This document shows, in pieces, positions 1-6,554 of a stretch of DNA of 62,896 nt. A model generated the notes under the pieces. It did no database searches, had not been told where the DNA came from, and saw only the letters and a program-made list of their open reading frames with translations. The position numbers and the translations under genes were made by a program. Source of the DNA: a virus; the IMG/VR virus record IMGVR_UViG_3300031857_000169, positions 1 to 62,896 of that record. One strand, given 5' to 3'. Position 1 is the first letter of the stretch. Every line of letters begins with the position of its first letter.

Positions 1-1088
1 GATTCAAGTTTCATCATAATCTTACTTGCTTTATCCGTTTCATTACCTGATTTATCTGAAACCACTGGTTGTACGGATTTATTATAAGCCTTCCTTTTTA
101 GTTTACCAAGTAAATTATCTTTTCTTATTTTGTTTCTTTTCTTGTTTGTTGGCGTTTCAACCGCATTTGCCCATTCAGGATTATTACCCGTTCTAGATGA
201 ACCTTCAATGTTATCTGTCATCCAATCTTCATTTGGTGTTATTCCGTCATTAAAGTCTAAGTTTTCTAATGCCGCTGCAGTAAAGTTATCTATGTACTCT
301 TGAACAGCTTCAGATGGGACATAAGCCATTTTATCCATCTTTTTTAATTCACCGTTACCCATTGGAAAATGTTTAGCATCCATTGTAAAAGATTCTTCAG
401 AACCATCTTTCATATAATCTTTCATTTTTTTAGTAACCTCCTTAAAATAATCATCATTTTCTTTTCCAGACCTTCTATGTGATTTTTCATACTCTTCGTA
501 TCCTCTTGTCTTTTTCAACTTTTGTTCTACCAGTGTTTCTATTAAATTTAGAACTTGGTCTTCCGTTAATCTCATGTTGACACCTAAATTTTCATTATAA
601 ATGTCATATACCATCTCGTTAATGTTATCAGTATCTATTTCTAATTCATAAATTGTTTCTTCATTTTTAACAGGATATTCTTCACCGTCAAGTTCAAAAG
701 ATTTTTTTCCTTGTTTTTTTGCGTTTCTAACTGCTAAACCAAAAGCATTTCCTTCTTTAGATTCTTTCTTTTTACCTCTTAACATTTTGAAATCTTCGGA
801 GTCTAATTTACCATTTTTGTTTCTATCCAAACGAGATTGATTACCGTAAAGTTTTTCAAATACTTCACCTTCTTTCATATATCCACACTCTGTACATTCA
901 CCTTCTTTCAATGATGAACCACCACATTGTTCACAGGTTTCTCCTTCGTCTAACATAATTTCATACATAGGTTCAGGTGAAAACATTTCGTTTTCTTCTA
1001 CATAGTCAAAAGAGGGTTTATCTTCAAACTCCATTTTATGTTGTTTCTCAGTCAAAACATTTTTTATTACTCTATTTAAATTTCTCAT
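1..1088 (-). CDS. Probable virion-internal protein with zinc-ribbon-like and EF-hand-like motifs (partial, runs off left edge)
   Basis: The frame starts at an ATG at 1088 and stays open to base 1, so the C-terminus lies outside the window (at least 362 residues). The N-terminus (NLNRVIKNVLTEKQ) is a basic amphipathic helix ending in L-T-E. Residues 52-68 carry CxxC...CxxC, a zinc-ribbon-like knuckle. Residues 88-99 match an EF-hand calcium loop (D88, N90, N92, G93, L95, D96, D99). A second copy of the N-terminal type motif, RLTEDQVLNLIETLVEQK, lies in the middle of the protein. The family is not recognised. A role as a packaged internal or core protein is inference from the N-terminal motif shared with other genes here. 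Confidence 0.75.
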   Translation of the reverse strand, partial: MRNLNRVIKNVLTEKQHKMEFEDKPSFDYVEENEMFSPEPMYEIMLDEGETCEQCGGSSLKEGECTECGYMKEGEVFEKLYGNQSRLDRNKNGKLDSEDFKMLRGKKKESKEGNAFGLAVRNAKKQGKKSFELDGEEYPVKNEETIYELEIDTDNINEMVYDIYNENLGVNMRLTEDQVLNLIETLVEQKLKKTRGYEEYEKSHRRSGKENDDYFKEVTKKMKDYMKDGSEESFTMDAKHFPMGNGELKKMDKMAYVPSEAVQEYIDNFTAAALENLDFNDGITPNEDWMTDNIEGSSRTGNNPEWANAVETPTNKKRNKIRKDNLLGKLKRKAYNKSVQPVVSDKSGNETDKASKIMMKLE

Positions 1089-1103
1089 TTCGGATTTTAT
1101 TTA

Positions 1104-1111
1104 ATAAATAT
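1104..1111 (-). promoter_or_regulatory. ATATTTAT element upstream of the 1..1088 gene
   Basis: On the coding strand ATATTTAT ends 15 bases before the ATG. It is one of 13 such elements next to start codons in this window and a candidate phage promoter core. Confidence 0.4.
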
Positions 1112-1115
1112 TAGT

Positions 1116-2051
1116 TTAATATGATTTGTTCATTTCAGTCACTATAATATCTTTTATAATATCCTCATGAATATCATATTTTTCACTGACTTTTTTTATT
1201 GTATTTTTCAATGTTTGATTTTCAAAAATATTAAGAGCCTTGATATCACCTTGATTACAATATGGAAAACGTTTACATTTTTTTTTAACCTGAACGAATT
1301 TTCCTCCAGGTATTTGTGTTTTTCGTCTTCCACCCCAATCTTTTTTACTCAATGATTTTGCCCACATTTTAGGCGTTTCGTATGATCCTGAAGACGCTGT
1401 GGAAGTTGCTTCTTTAGTCTCTACTTTTTTTAATTTTGTATAATAATTAGGGTCTTCAAATAAATGGTCTAAAACAATTTCTTTTGCAACATTTTTATTT
1501 TCAGTATGTTCCATCTCTACTTTCAAACCTTTGTTAAATTGTAATTTGAGTTGTTCGGTTGATTTGTTTTTATATTTTTTTACTAAATCAGTGAAGTTTT
1601 TATTGTCTGATTTACCTCCTTTGAGTTTTTCTTCTTTCATATCACCAAATAATGGTTCGTATGATCCTGAAGATGCTGTTGAAGTGACTTCTTTAGTTTC
1701 TTTTTTTGAGAATCTTTTATCCAAAACCGCTTGTAAAAAATTATTTATATCTTCAGGATTTTTCAATAATTTTTTTATTTCCGTTTTGATTTTGTTGTTT
1801 GATAATTTTTTATTTTTTATTAAATCTAAAATTTTTGTGATGTTGTTTTTGTTTTTTAAGTAATTGATATAATCTTTTTTTTGATTTTCATCTTTTTCAA
1901 TATCTTCACTTTCTGTTTTTATATTGGACAATAAATCTACCTTTTGATTAATAAGCTCAGTTGGGTCTGAAAATGTTCCGTCCCAACCTCTATAATCTCT
2001 TACCGCATCATTAAAAGATTTTGATATATGTGATTTCCAATCTTCACCCAT
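1116..2051 (-). CDS. Putative structural/prohead-associated protein with duplicated TSTASSGSYE motif
   Basis: 311 residues. The frame can be extended to a TTG at 2066, but the first ATG is at 2051. The N-terminal half is lysine-rich and probably helical. The motif ETKE-[VA]-TSTASSGSYE occurs twice, and the coding DNA is repeated (38 of 43 bases identical at 1379-1421 and 1658-1700). The C-terminal domain is basic with a KKKCKRFPYCNQGDIKAL segment followed by helices. No catalytic motif is visible. It lies just downstream of the lysis cluster and just upstream of another probable virion protein, all on one strand. A virion-assembly role is inferred from context only. Confidence 0.7.
   Translation of the reverse strand: MGEDWKSHISKSFNDAVRDYRGWDGTFSDPTELINQKVDLLSNIKTESEDIEKDENQKKDYINYLKNKNNITKILDLIKNKKLSNNKIKTEIKKLLKNPEDINNFLQAVLDKRFSKKETKEVTSTASSGSYEPLFGDMKEEKLKGGKSDNKNFTDLVKKYKNKSTEQLKLQFNKGLKVEMEHTENKNVAKEIVLDHLFEDPNYYTKLKKVETKEATSTASSGSYETPKMWAKSLSKKDWGGRRKTQIPGGKFVQVKKKCKRFPYCNQGDIKALNIFENQTLKNTIKKVSEKYDIHEDIIKDIIVTEMNKSY
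1379..1421. repeat. Direct repeat copy A (43 bp)
   Basis: Matches copy B at 38 of 43 positions. It encodes the second TSTASSGSYE motif of the surrounding gene. Confidence 0.85.
1658..1700. repeat. Direct repeat copy B (43 bp)
   Basis: Partner of the copy at 1379-1421. It encodes the first TSTASSGSYE motif of the same protein. Confidence 0.85.
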
Positions 2052-2052
2052 T

Positions 2053-2469
2053 TTATTTAAACGCAATTACTCCTGTTAATACTGCTATAATTGAACCTGA
2101 AACGATTTCTATGATAGTGTTTTTTCTTCTCACTTTTTTAATGTCCTTACGTAGTTCTTCATTTTCATCTTTCAGAATTGTAACTTTATTTTCAGTTTCT
2201 TTAACTATTTCTTCACAAACATTAAATTTATCATTTTGTAATTTTATAATAGTATCTTGTTTGTTGATTTTTGTGTTCAACAACTCTATTTCTGTATTAT
2301 ATAATTTTTTTTCTTCTTTTAATCTATCAAGTTCATTTAAATCCAACAAAATTTGTTTTCCAACCTCAACAGGAAAACACATCGTTGTTGAGTCCTCTTT
2401 TTGACAACTTTCTTGCCCAAAAGACAATGTTGTGATGATTATAAAAAATAAAGTAAAAATCTTTTTCAT
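2053..2469 (-). CDS. Exported coiled-coil protein, spanin-like subunit candidate
   Basis: 138 residues from the ATG at 2469. The open frame extends to 2550, but that would overlap the preceding gene, and M-KKIFTLFFIIITTLSFGQ is an obvious Sec signal peptide at the chosen start. After the signal comes a Cys-containing segment, then a long charged coiled coil (about 45-110), then a hydrophobic C-terminal helix (IVSGSIIAVLTGVIAF). Only one base separates it from the upstream gene, another membrane-anchored coiled coil, and an amidase lies two genes further up. This arrangement suggests an envelope-disruption (spanin-like) pair; the C-terminal helix is unusual for an outer-membrane spanin. Confidence 0.6.
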   Translation of the reverse strand: MKKIFTLFFIIITTLSFGQESCQKEDSTTMCFPVEVGKQILLDLNELDRLKEEKKLYNTEIELLNTKINKQDTIIKLQNDKFNVCEEIVKETENKVTILKDENEELRKDIKKVRRKNTIIEIVSGSIIAVLTGVIAFK

Positions 2470-2470
2470 A

Positions 2471-2824
2471 TTAATAATTGTATCTTTTTCTAAAAGTGCT
2501 ATCCACTTGTTTTTTATCCATCTGTGTAATGGTTGTCTTTTTTTCGTCATAATAATTGTTAATAGTTTTTCTTTCTACTTTCAAATCCGAAAGTTTTGTA
2601 TCAATTACTTCTATACTTTTTTGATAAGAATTGATTGAGTCATTAAGTATTTTTTGTTTTTCTTTCAGTTCTCCTATCTTAATATCTATTTGATTTAATT
2701 TATAATCAACTAGCTTACTCCTATCTTCCACAGGACTAAGTCTATCAAATAATAGAAAACAAGCAATTACCAATAAAAATACTTGTATAATTTCTCTATA
2801 ATATTTTTTAAAAAAATTAATCAT
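2471..2824 (-). CDS. Rz-like inner-membrane spanin candidate
   Basis: 117 residues. A short positively charged N-terminus is followed by one transmembrane helix (about 13-28, IIQVFLLVIACFLLF) and then a charged coiled coil to the C-terminus. This N-in, C-out topology and size are typical of phage i-spanins (Rz type), which link the inner and outer membranes and complete lysis of Gram-negative hosts. It sits between a putative endolysin cluster and an exported coiled-coil partner. Spanins share topology rather than sequence, so the assignment rests on architecture and context. Confidence 0.6.
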   Translation of the reverse strand: MINFFKKYYREIIQVFLLVIACFLLFDRLSPVEDRSKLVDYKLNQIDIKIGELKEKQKILNDSINSYQKSIEVIDTKLSDLKVERKTINNYYDEKKTTITQMDKKQVDSTFRKRYNY

Positions 2825-2825
2825 G

Positions 2826-3386
2826 TTATTTAGTTTTTTTTCTATTAGCGATTACCTTTGCCCATTTAGCTTTAAACTTTTCATAATAAGTTCTTAACTT
2901 GGTTATAAATTCAACGAACTCATCGTTGATTTGAATCATATCCCCATTAATGTACATTCCATTTGTTTCTCCGATTGAAAAGAAGAACTCAATGTCCAAA
3001 TTTTGTATTTTACCTGACCACTCAACATTACTCTCATAAAGATTTAATTTATTGAAATCGACCAAATCTGATACTTCTGACACAAATTCATCCATAGTTT
3101 CTTGGAACGCTGTTTTATCATCAGTTGTTAATTGTAATCCATTTTTATCTTTAGAACTAATACTCATTAAACCTCCAGATATTCTATATGTTTTTGTTTT
3201 TTCGAATTTTCTATCAGTAGGTGTTTCACCTGTTGTTTTAACATTTGGTTCTATTTTTTCTTCATCTTCTTCAGTTAAAATACCATAATATTTGTCCAAA
3301 ATTTTATGATTTTCAGAAATAGATTCTTTTTTCAGTAAATTTCTAGATGCTGTCAGTAAATTTTTTATTTCTTCTTGTCTATTCAT
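2826..3386 (-). CDS. Conserved phage protein of unknown function
   Basis: 186 residues. The N-terminal 45 residues are a helical region ending KYYGILTEED, which contains an L-T-E site like that in the capsid-targeting candidates in this window. A central threonine/lysine-rich linker leads to a folded C-terminal domain with aromatic and acidic patches (VEWSGKIQNLDIEFFFSIG) and a very basic tail (NRKKTK). No enzymatic motif is visible. Its start overlaps the end of the upstream amidase gene by 8 bases, which implies co-transcription. It could be a virion-internal protein; no family is recognised. Confidence 0.65.
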   Translation of the reverse strand: MNRQEEIKNLLTASRNLLKKESISENHKILDKYYGILTEEDEEKIEPNVKTTGETPTDRKFEKTKTYRISGGLMSISSKDKNGLQLTTDDKTAFQETMDEFVSEVSDLVDFNKLNLYESNVEWSGKIQNLDIEFFFSIGETNGMYINGDMIQINDEFVEFITKLRTYYEKFKAKWAKVIANRKKTK

Positions 3387-3975
3387 ATTTCAAGTATTTT
3401 TCAAATAGTTCAAAATCAAAAGCCGGACTCAAATCAGTAACTTCACTTAGATAGTTACTTCTTGTCACAATACCTTCAAATTTCTCAACACCATTTATCT
3501 TTGTATTATGTCCTAACATATTTAATTTTATGGAGTTTTTCTTTGCTATTTCAACACACAATTTTGATGTTAACACCACTTGTTCTTTTGTGTATGGATG
3601 CCAATAAAATCTATCTCTCCATTTTTTTTCAAATACATTACTATTATAAATATAACCTACCCAGTTATTGTACCCCTTGTTAAACGACATTTTTTCTAGC
3701 CATCCCAAATTTTCTAAACATACTATAATAGAATTTTTATTTATTTCATTTTTATAAAAAAATTTACTATAATTTTTATCTTCTAATAGTTTCAATATTT
3801 TACCGTTTCTTGAAATAAAATAATTCGGTGTCTTATTATAATTCCCATTATGTCTGTTTTTTAAAGACAAAAGGTATTCGTTTGAATACCTTCCGCTATG
3901 TATCAAAATTATTTGTTTCTTGTTTTCATTAATTAAATCACTTTCAAAATTTCCGAAATCAATAATATTTATCAT
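3379..3975 (-). CDS. N-acetylmuramoyl-L-alanine amidase-like endolysin
   Basis: 198 residues, the size of T7-lysozyme-type single-domain amidases (Amidase_2 fold). Visible hallmarks are an early strand ending in His (IILIHS, H26), a central NY-F-I-S-R-NG-K strand pair, a GHN motif (H156) and the C-terminal T-D-L-S-P-A-F-D-F segment (D181), which resembles the D-P-G-P-x-F-D-[WF] signature holding the third zinc ligand. The substrate would be the amide between MurNAc and L-Ala in peptidoglycan. No signal peptide is present, so release would need a holin or similar. It overlaps its upstream neighbour by 4 bases (ATGA). The first His motif is degenerate, which lowers certainty. Confidence 0.65.
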   Translation of the reverse strand: MINIIDFGNFESDLINENKKQIILIHSGRYSNEYLLSLKNRHNGNYNKTPNYFISRNGKILKLLEDKNYSKFFYKNEINKNSIIVCLENLGWLEKMSFNKGYNNWVGYIYNSNVFEKKWRDRFYWHPYTKEQVVLTSKLCVEIAKKNSIKLNMLGHNTKINGVEKFEGIVTRSNYLSEVTDLSPAFDFELFEKYLKYE

Positions 3976-5042
3976 TCCTTTTTATATATAAGTCTTTTAG
4001 GTTTTTTTTCCTCTTCCTCTTTTGAATAATAATCAATGTCAGTAAACAACTCTTCATTTGGTATTTGAGTAACAATCTCTTCAATTGTTTCTTCACTTGT
4101 TTCATTGTTTTTCACTTCAACTTGGGGGGTTTCTATTTTTTTCTTCCTACCTCTTTTTTTAGGTTTGGTTTCCTCGATATGTTCAATTTTTTCTACGTCA
4201 AATACTATTTCTGTTTCTTCAATTTCTTGTTCAATGTTCTTTTTCTTTTTTGATGTAAAAGCTTGGTTAGTAGCGATTACAAGAGTAATTGCCAATGGGT
4301 CGAAAACAAAAATAAGTATTAGAATAAATAAATTTGCGGTTTTTTTGATATCCCAATCAAGTAGTTCACTTACATACTTAATAGCACCTAATTCACTACC
4401 CGATATTTCAACCGATTCTAAATCCAAAACCTGAACTTCAAGTTTAGTGATACTATCGTTCATACCATCAATTCTTTTTGAAATGTCGTCTCTTCTAACT
4501 TGAGCTTCCTTGAGTTGGTTTTCAAATGACTTTCTGTTTGCATTATTTGCTCTTGTTATAACCTGTCCTGTTCTTCTGTCAACTGATTGTGTGGTAGTGT
4601 TAGTTGACAATCCATCACGTAACTTTGTAATATCACCATCCAAAATAGTTTTTTCTTTTGTCAACTCATCTTTTATTTGTACGAATCTTTCTTTCTTAAC
4701 CTCAATGTTTTTGATTTTTTTCTCATTAATTTCAAGTTTTGCGATGTTTCCTTGAAATCCTGTACTCAATAGTCCGTAAATACCAAGTGAAGTTATTAAA
4801 GATAGTGTAACAAGAGCAATTGTCATATATATCTTTAAAGCCCCGTAAGTTTCTTTCCATTTGTCGTGAAGATACGTAGCTATTGCAATCTTAGATATCT
4901 CTAAAAATGACCCCATAATAATCACAGGAGTCGCAACCCCAATGAAAACAACAGATAAACCAACAACACTATAATAAGCCGCAGTACCCGACAATCCAAT
5001 AGCACAAAACAATAAAAACCAAGGCAAAAATTTCTCTTTCAT
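3972..5042 (-). CDS. Multi-pass membrane protein with central coiled coil
   Basis: 356 residues. Hydrophobic helices lie near 7-25, 25-48 and 70-95, then a charged coiled coil (about 98-225), a further long hydrophobic helix (about 237-262, LFILILIFVFDPLAITLVIA) and a Lys/Glu-rich cytoplasmic tail containing a KPKKRGRKKK stretch. This layout is seen in membrane proteins of large marine and Bacteroidota phages. It is first in the lysis-like cluster and overlaps the amidase start, so a holin-like or envelope-remodelling role is possible but unproven; it is far longer than classical holins. Confidence 0.65.
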   Translation of the reverse strand: MKEKFLPWFLLFCAIGLSGTAAYYSVVGLSVVFIGVATPVIIMGSFLEISKIAIATYLHDKWKETYGALKIYMTIALVTLSLITSLGIYGLLSTGFQGNIAKLEINEKKIKNIEVKKERFVQIKDELTKEKTILDGDITKLRDGLSTNTTTQSVDRRTGQVITRANNANRKSFENQLKEAQVRRDDISKRIDGMNDSITKLEVQVLDLESVEISGSELGAIKYVSELLDWDIKKTANLFILILIFVFDPLAITLVIATNQAFTSKKKKNIEQEIEETEIVFDVEKIEHIEETKPKKRGRKKKIETPQVEVKNNETSEETIEEIVTQIPNEELFTDIDYYSKEEEEKKPKRLIYKKE

Positions 5043-5060
5043 AATTGTAAATTATAATCA

Positions 5061-5068
5061 ATAAATAT
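5061..5068 (-). promoter_or_regulatory. ATATTTAT element upstream of the 3972..5042 gene
   Basis: Coding-strand ATATTTAT 18 bases before the ATG at 5042. It would drive the lysis-like cluster. Confidence 0.45.
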
Positions 5069-5096
5069 CAAAAAATAAAATAAAGGGACATATATG

Positions 5097-5104
5097 ATAT
5101 TTAT
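5097..5104 (+). promoter_or_regulatory. ATATTTAT element upstream of the 5109..5504 gene
   Basis: The plus-strand element lies only 4 bases before the ATG at 5109. This implies a leaderless or very short-leader transcript if it is a promoter core. Confidence 0.4.
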
Positions 5105-5108
5105 CATT

Positions 5109-5504
5109 ATGTCTCTACTCGAAGAAATAATAAGAAAAAATATTCTGAAAGAACAAAAATTTCATGAAATAAATAAAGAAATAACATTTGATTTCAATTT
5201 ATATCATGACGAATATGGTCATACTCAAGTAAGAAAATGGAGACATGGTTCTGAAAATAAAATAAGTGACTACGATATTGTTAAATTATTAAATAACGCA
5301 ACCGACCAAATAATTTATAACATAATAGATGGTTATATTAGACACAATAGAAGATTTATAGTTTCAAGAGAAAGAGGCGATAATTTAAATGTTGTAGTTC
5401 AACCAGAAAAATTAGAATCAACCAAATGGAATCTTATTATTGTAACAGTGATGAAAAAATCTGACTTCAATGTTGGTAAAGGTCAATTACAAATTTTTGT
5501 ATAA
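5109..5504 (+). CDS. Small protein with capsid-targeting-like N-terminus, possible RelE/BrnT-like fold
   Basis: 131 residues from the ATG at 5109. An in-frame ATG at 5094 exists, but it would place the ATATTTAT element inside the gene. The N-terminus SLLEEIIRKNILKEQK is an amphipathic helix ending in L-K-E-Q. The body has an R-x-R-x-H-G segment, a helix (ISDYDIVKLLNNATDQII), then strands with basic residues (RHNRRFIVSRERGDNLNVVV) and a terminal strand (LIIVTVMKKSDF). That helix-then-strands pattern resembles small RNase-toxin-like phage proteins, but no catalytic residues can be assigned. It is transcribed opposite to its neighbours. Confidence 0.6.
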   Translation: MSLLEEIIRKNILKEQKFHEINKEITFDFNLYHDEYGHTQVRKWRHGSENKISDYDIVKLLNNATDQIIYNIIDGYIRHNRRFIVSRERGDNLNVVVQPEKLESTKWNLIIVTVMKKSDFNVGKGQLQIFV

Positions 5505-5568
5505 AAAAAACCACAGTGTTCTGACTGTGGTTGTTCTAAATGTATTCTGACATAAAGAACTGTTGTTT
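5502..5568 (-). ncRNA. Candidate twin-hairpin small RNA
   Basis: On the minus strand a consensus Bacteroidota promoter (5575-5605) is followed by two adjacent stem-loops and a T run, with no gene. Hairpin 1 (5533-5560) has stems GTTCT/AGAAC and ATGT/ACAT with a symmetric TT/TT internal loop and the apical loop CAGAAT. Hairpin 2 (5509-5532) has a 9-bp stem and loop CAGAAC, then eight T. The predicted transcript is about 65 nt. The only reading frame inside is five codons. Inference: a phage small RNA or a protein-binding decoy; alternatively just a complex terminator for the convergent plus-strand gene. Confidence 0.5.
5509..5532 (-). terminator. Intrinsic terminator hairpin (second hairpin of candidate sRNA)
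   Basis: A perfect 9-bp stem (AACCACAGT / ACTGTGGTT) with a 6-base loop. On the minus strand it is followed directly by a run of eight T, so it is a strong minus-strand terminator. It also lies 4 bases after the stop of the plus-strand gene and may end that transcript too. Minus-strand loop sequence: CAGAAC. Confidence 0.8.
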
Positions 5569-5574
5569 GTTTTA

Positions 5575-5605
5575 CAAAGATAGTGTTTTTTTGTTAACTA
5601 ACAAA
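5575..5605 (-). promoter_or_regulatory. Consensus Bacteroidota housekeeping promoter driving the candidate sRNA
   Basis: On the minus strand TTTG (5605-5602), a 19-base spacer, then TATCTTTG (5582-5575), matching the known Bacteroidota primary-sigma consensus (-33 TTTG, -7 TAnnTTTG). An ATATTTAT element lies just upstream at 5616-5623 on the same strand. Confidence 0.6.
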
Positions 5606-5627
5606 TTTATTTCTTATAAATATCAAA

Positions 5628-5649
5628 AACCCCACCAAAAGATGGGGTT
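5628..5649 (-). terminator. Intrinsic terminator of the sigma-factor operon
   Basis: Minus-strand stem AACCCCATC / GGTGGGGTT (9 bp with one G-T pair), loop TTTT, then a T-rich tail. It lies about 100 bases after the stop codon of the sigma gene. Confidence 0.8.
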
Positions 5650-5750
5650 AAGTGTTTCATTGTACCATATAGATACAATTGAGGTATTTCACCTTGAGAA
5701 CCTCGTGCCTCATTCCGCCGAGTTATAAGGGTTATCTCGGTTCGACCCAA
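5650..5750 (-). ncRNA. Highly structured 3' region downstream of the sigma gene
   Basis: Between the sigma stop codon and its terminator the minus strand can form three consecutive hairpins. One is CCGAG-ATAA-CCC-TTAT-CTCGG with a 2-base bulge (5740-5718). The second is a nested TGAGG/CCTCA, CAC/GTG, GAG/CTC hairpin just after it. The third is a 6-bp ATTGTA/TACAAT stem. Local G+C is clearly higher than in the surrounding DNA. No tRNA cloverleaf or known riboswitch was recognised. It may stabilise the sigma mRNA 3' end or be processed to a small RNA. Confidence 0.4.
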
Positions 5751-5752
5751 AA

Positions 5753-6553
5753 CTATAAATAATCAAATAGTTCTGAAGATTCATTTCTAAGCCTTCTTAA
5801 AGCCTTTTCTTTGATTTGTCTAACTCTCTCTTTAGTTAAACCAAAATCAGAACCAATGTCTTCAAGTGTTCTTGGTGTTCCAGTCAAACCAAAATAATCA
5901 CCAATAATTGATTTTTCTCTTTCATCTAACACATTTAACAATGATACCAACTTATCTTTGAGAATATCTTTGGTGTTAAAGATAGCATCAGGAGACTCCG
6001 CATCAGGATTTGATATCATATCTATAAGTGTATCTCCATCTTCATTTATCTTCATATCTAAATCTATGATAGATGGTAAAGTTGATAACTTATCACTCAT
6101 TTTTTTACCTGTTTGCTCGACTTCTTTTTTTGCTCTTTGTAAGTCTTGAACTACATTAACGGGGAGTCTTATAGTTCTTGCATTATCATTTAATGACTGA
6201 ATTATTGATTGTTTAACCCACCATACCGCATAAGAAATAAATCTTAAGTCTTTATTCCAATCAAAGTTTTTAATTGCTTTCATTAGACCTAAATTACCCT
6301 CAGCAATAAGGTCAGATAAGTCCAAACCTTGATTTTGATATTGTTTTGCAACTGTAATTACAAATCTAAGATTTCCAACCAATAGTTCTTGTTCTACCCT
6401 ATCTTTCTCAAATTTAGTTAGTGTATCTGACTTCATTTTTTTTGCAAGTTCTTTCTCCCTTTCAGGTGTCATGACCTTAATTTTACGAATGTCTTTAAGA
6501 TAGTGTTGAATTTCTTCTTGGTTAATGGGTACTCCGATGTTTCTGTCCTTCAT
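5753..6553 (-). CDS. RNA polymerase sigma factor (RpoD/sigma-70-like)
   Basis: 266 residues with the complete core of a group 1/2 sigma factor and no region 1.1. Region 1.2 lies around NQEEIQHYLKDI, region 2 around LVGNLRFVITVAKQYQNQG, DLIAEGNLGLMKAI and the aromatic FISYAVWWVKQSIIQ, and region 3 follows RTIRLPVNV. Region 4 ends with the helix-turn-helix TLEDIGSDFGLTKERVRQIKEKALRRLR. It would redirect host RNA polymerase to phage promoters. Unlike short T4 gp55 it keeps region 4 and so could recognise a -35-like element. It is the second gene of a two-gene unit with its own host-type promoter. Confidence 0.93.
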   Translation of the reverse strand: MKDRNIGVPINQEEIQHYLKDIRKIKVMTPEREKELAKKMKSDTLTKFEKDRVEQELLVGNLRFVITVAKQYQNQGLDLSDLIAEGNLGLMKAIKNFDWNKDLRFISYAVWWVKQSIIQSLNDNARTIRLPVNVVQDLQRAKKEVEQTGKKMSDKLSTLPSIIDLDMKINEDGDTLIDMISNPDAESPDAIFNTKDILKDKLVSLLNVLDEREKSIIGDYFGLTGTPRTLEDIGSDFGLTKERVRQIKEKALRRLRNESSELFDYL

Positions 6554-6554
6554 A

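Noticed and set aside
2470-2550. Longer start for the 2053-2469 gene
   Set aside because: The extension overlaps the preceding coding region almost completely and would bury the signal peptide behind 27 polar residues.
5591-5604. Palindrome TTGTTAACTAACAA as a separate operator
   Set aside because: It falls within the spacer and -33 box of the consensus promoter at 5575-5605; without a second copy elsewhere it cannot be separated from that promoter.
5655-5713. 18-codon frame starting MRHEVLKVKY within the structured 3' region
   Set aside because: It lies entirely inside a predicted nested hairpin, has no coupling to a neighbour and no recognisable sequence features.
5650-5750. tRNA gene in the G+C-rich patch with a GGTTCGA-like segment
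   Set aside because: The GGTTCGACCC on the plus strand is not flanked by a pairing T-stem, no acceptor stem or anticodon arm can be formed, and the segment is better explained by consecutive minus-strand hairpins.
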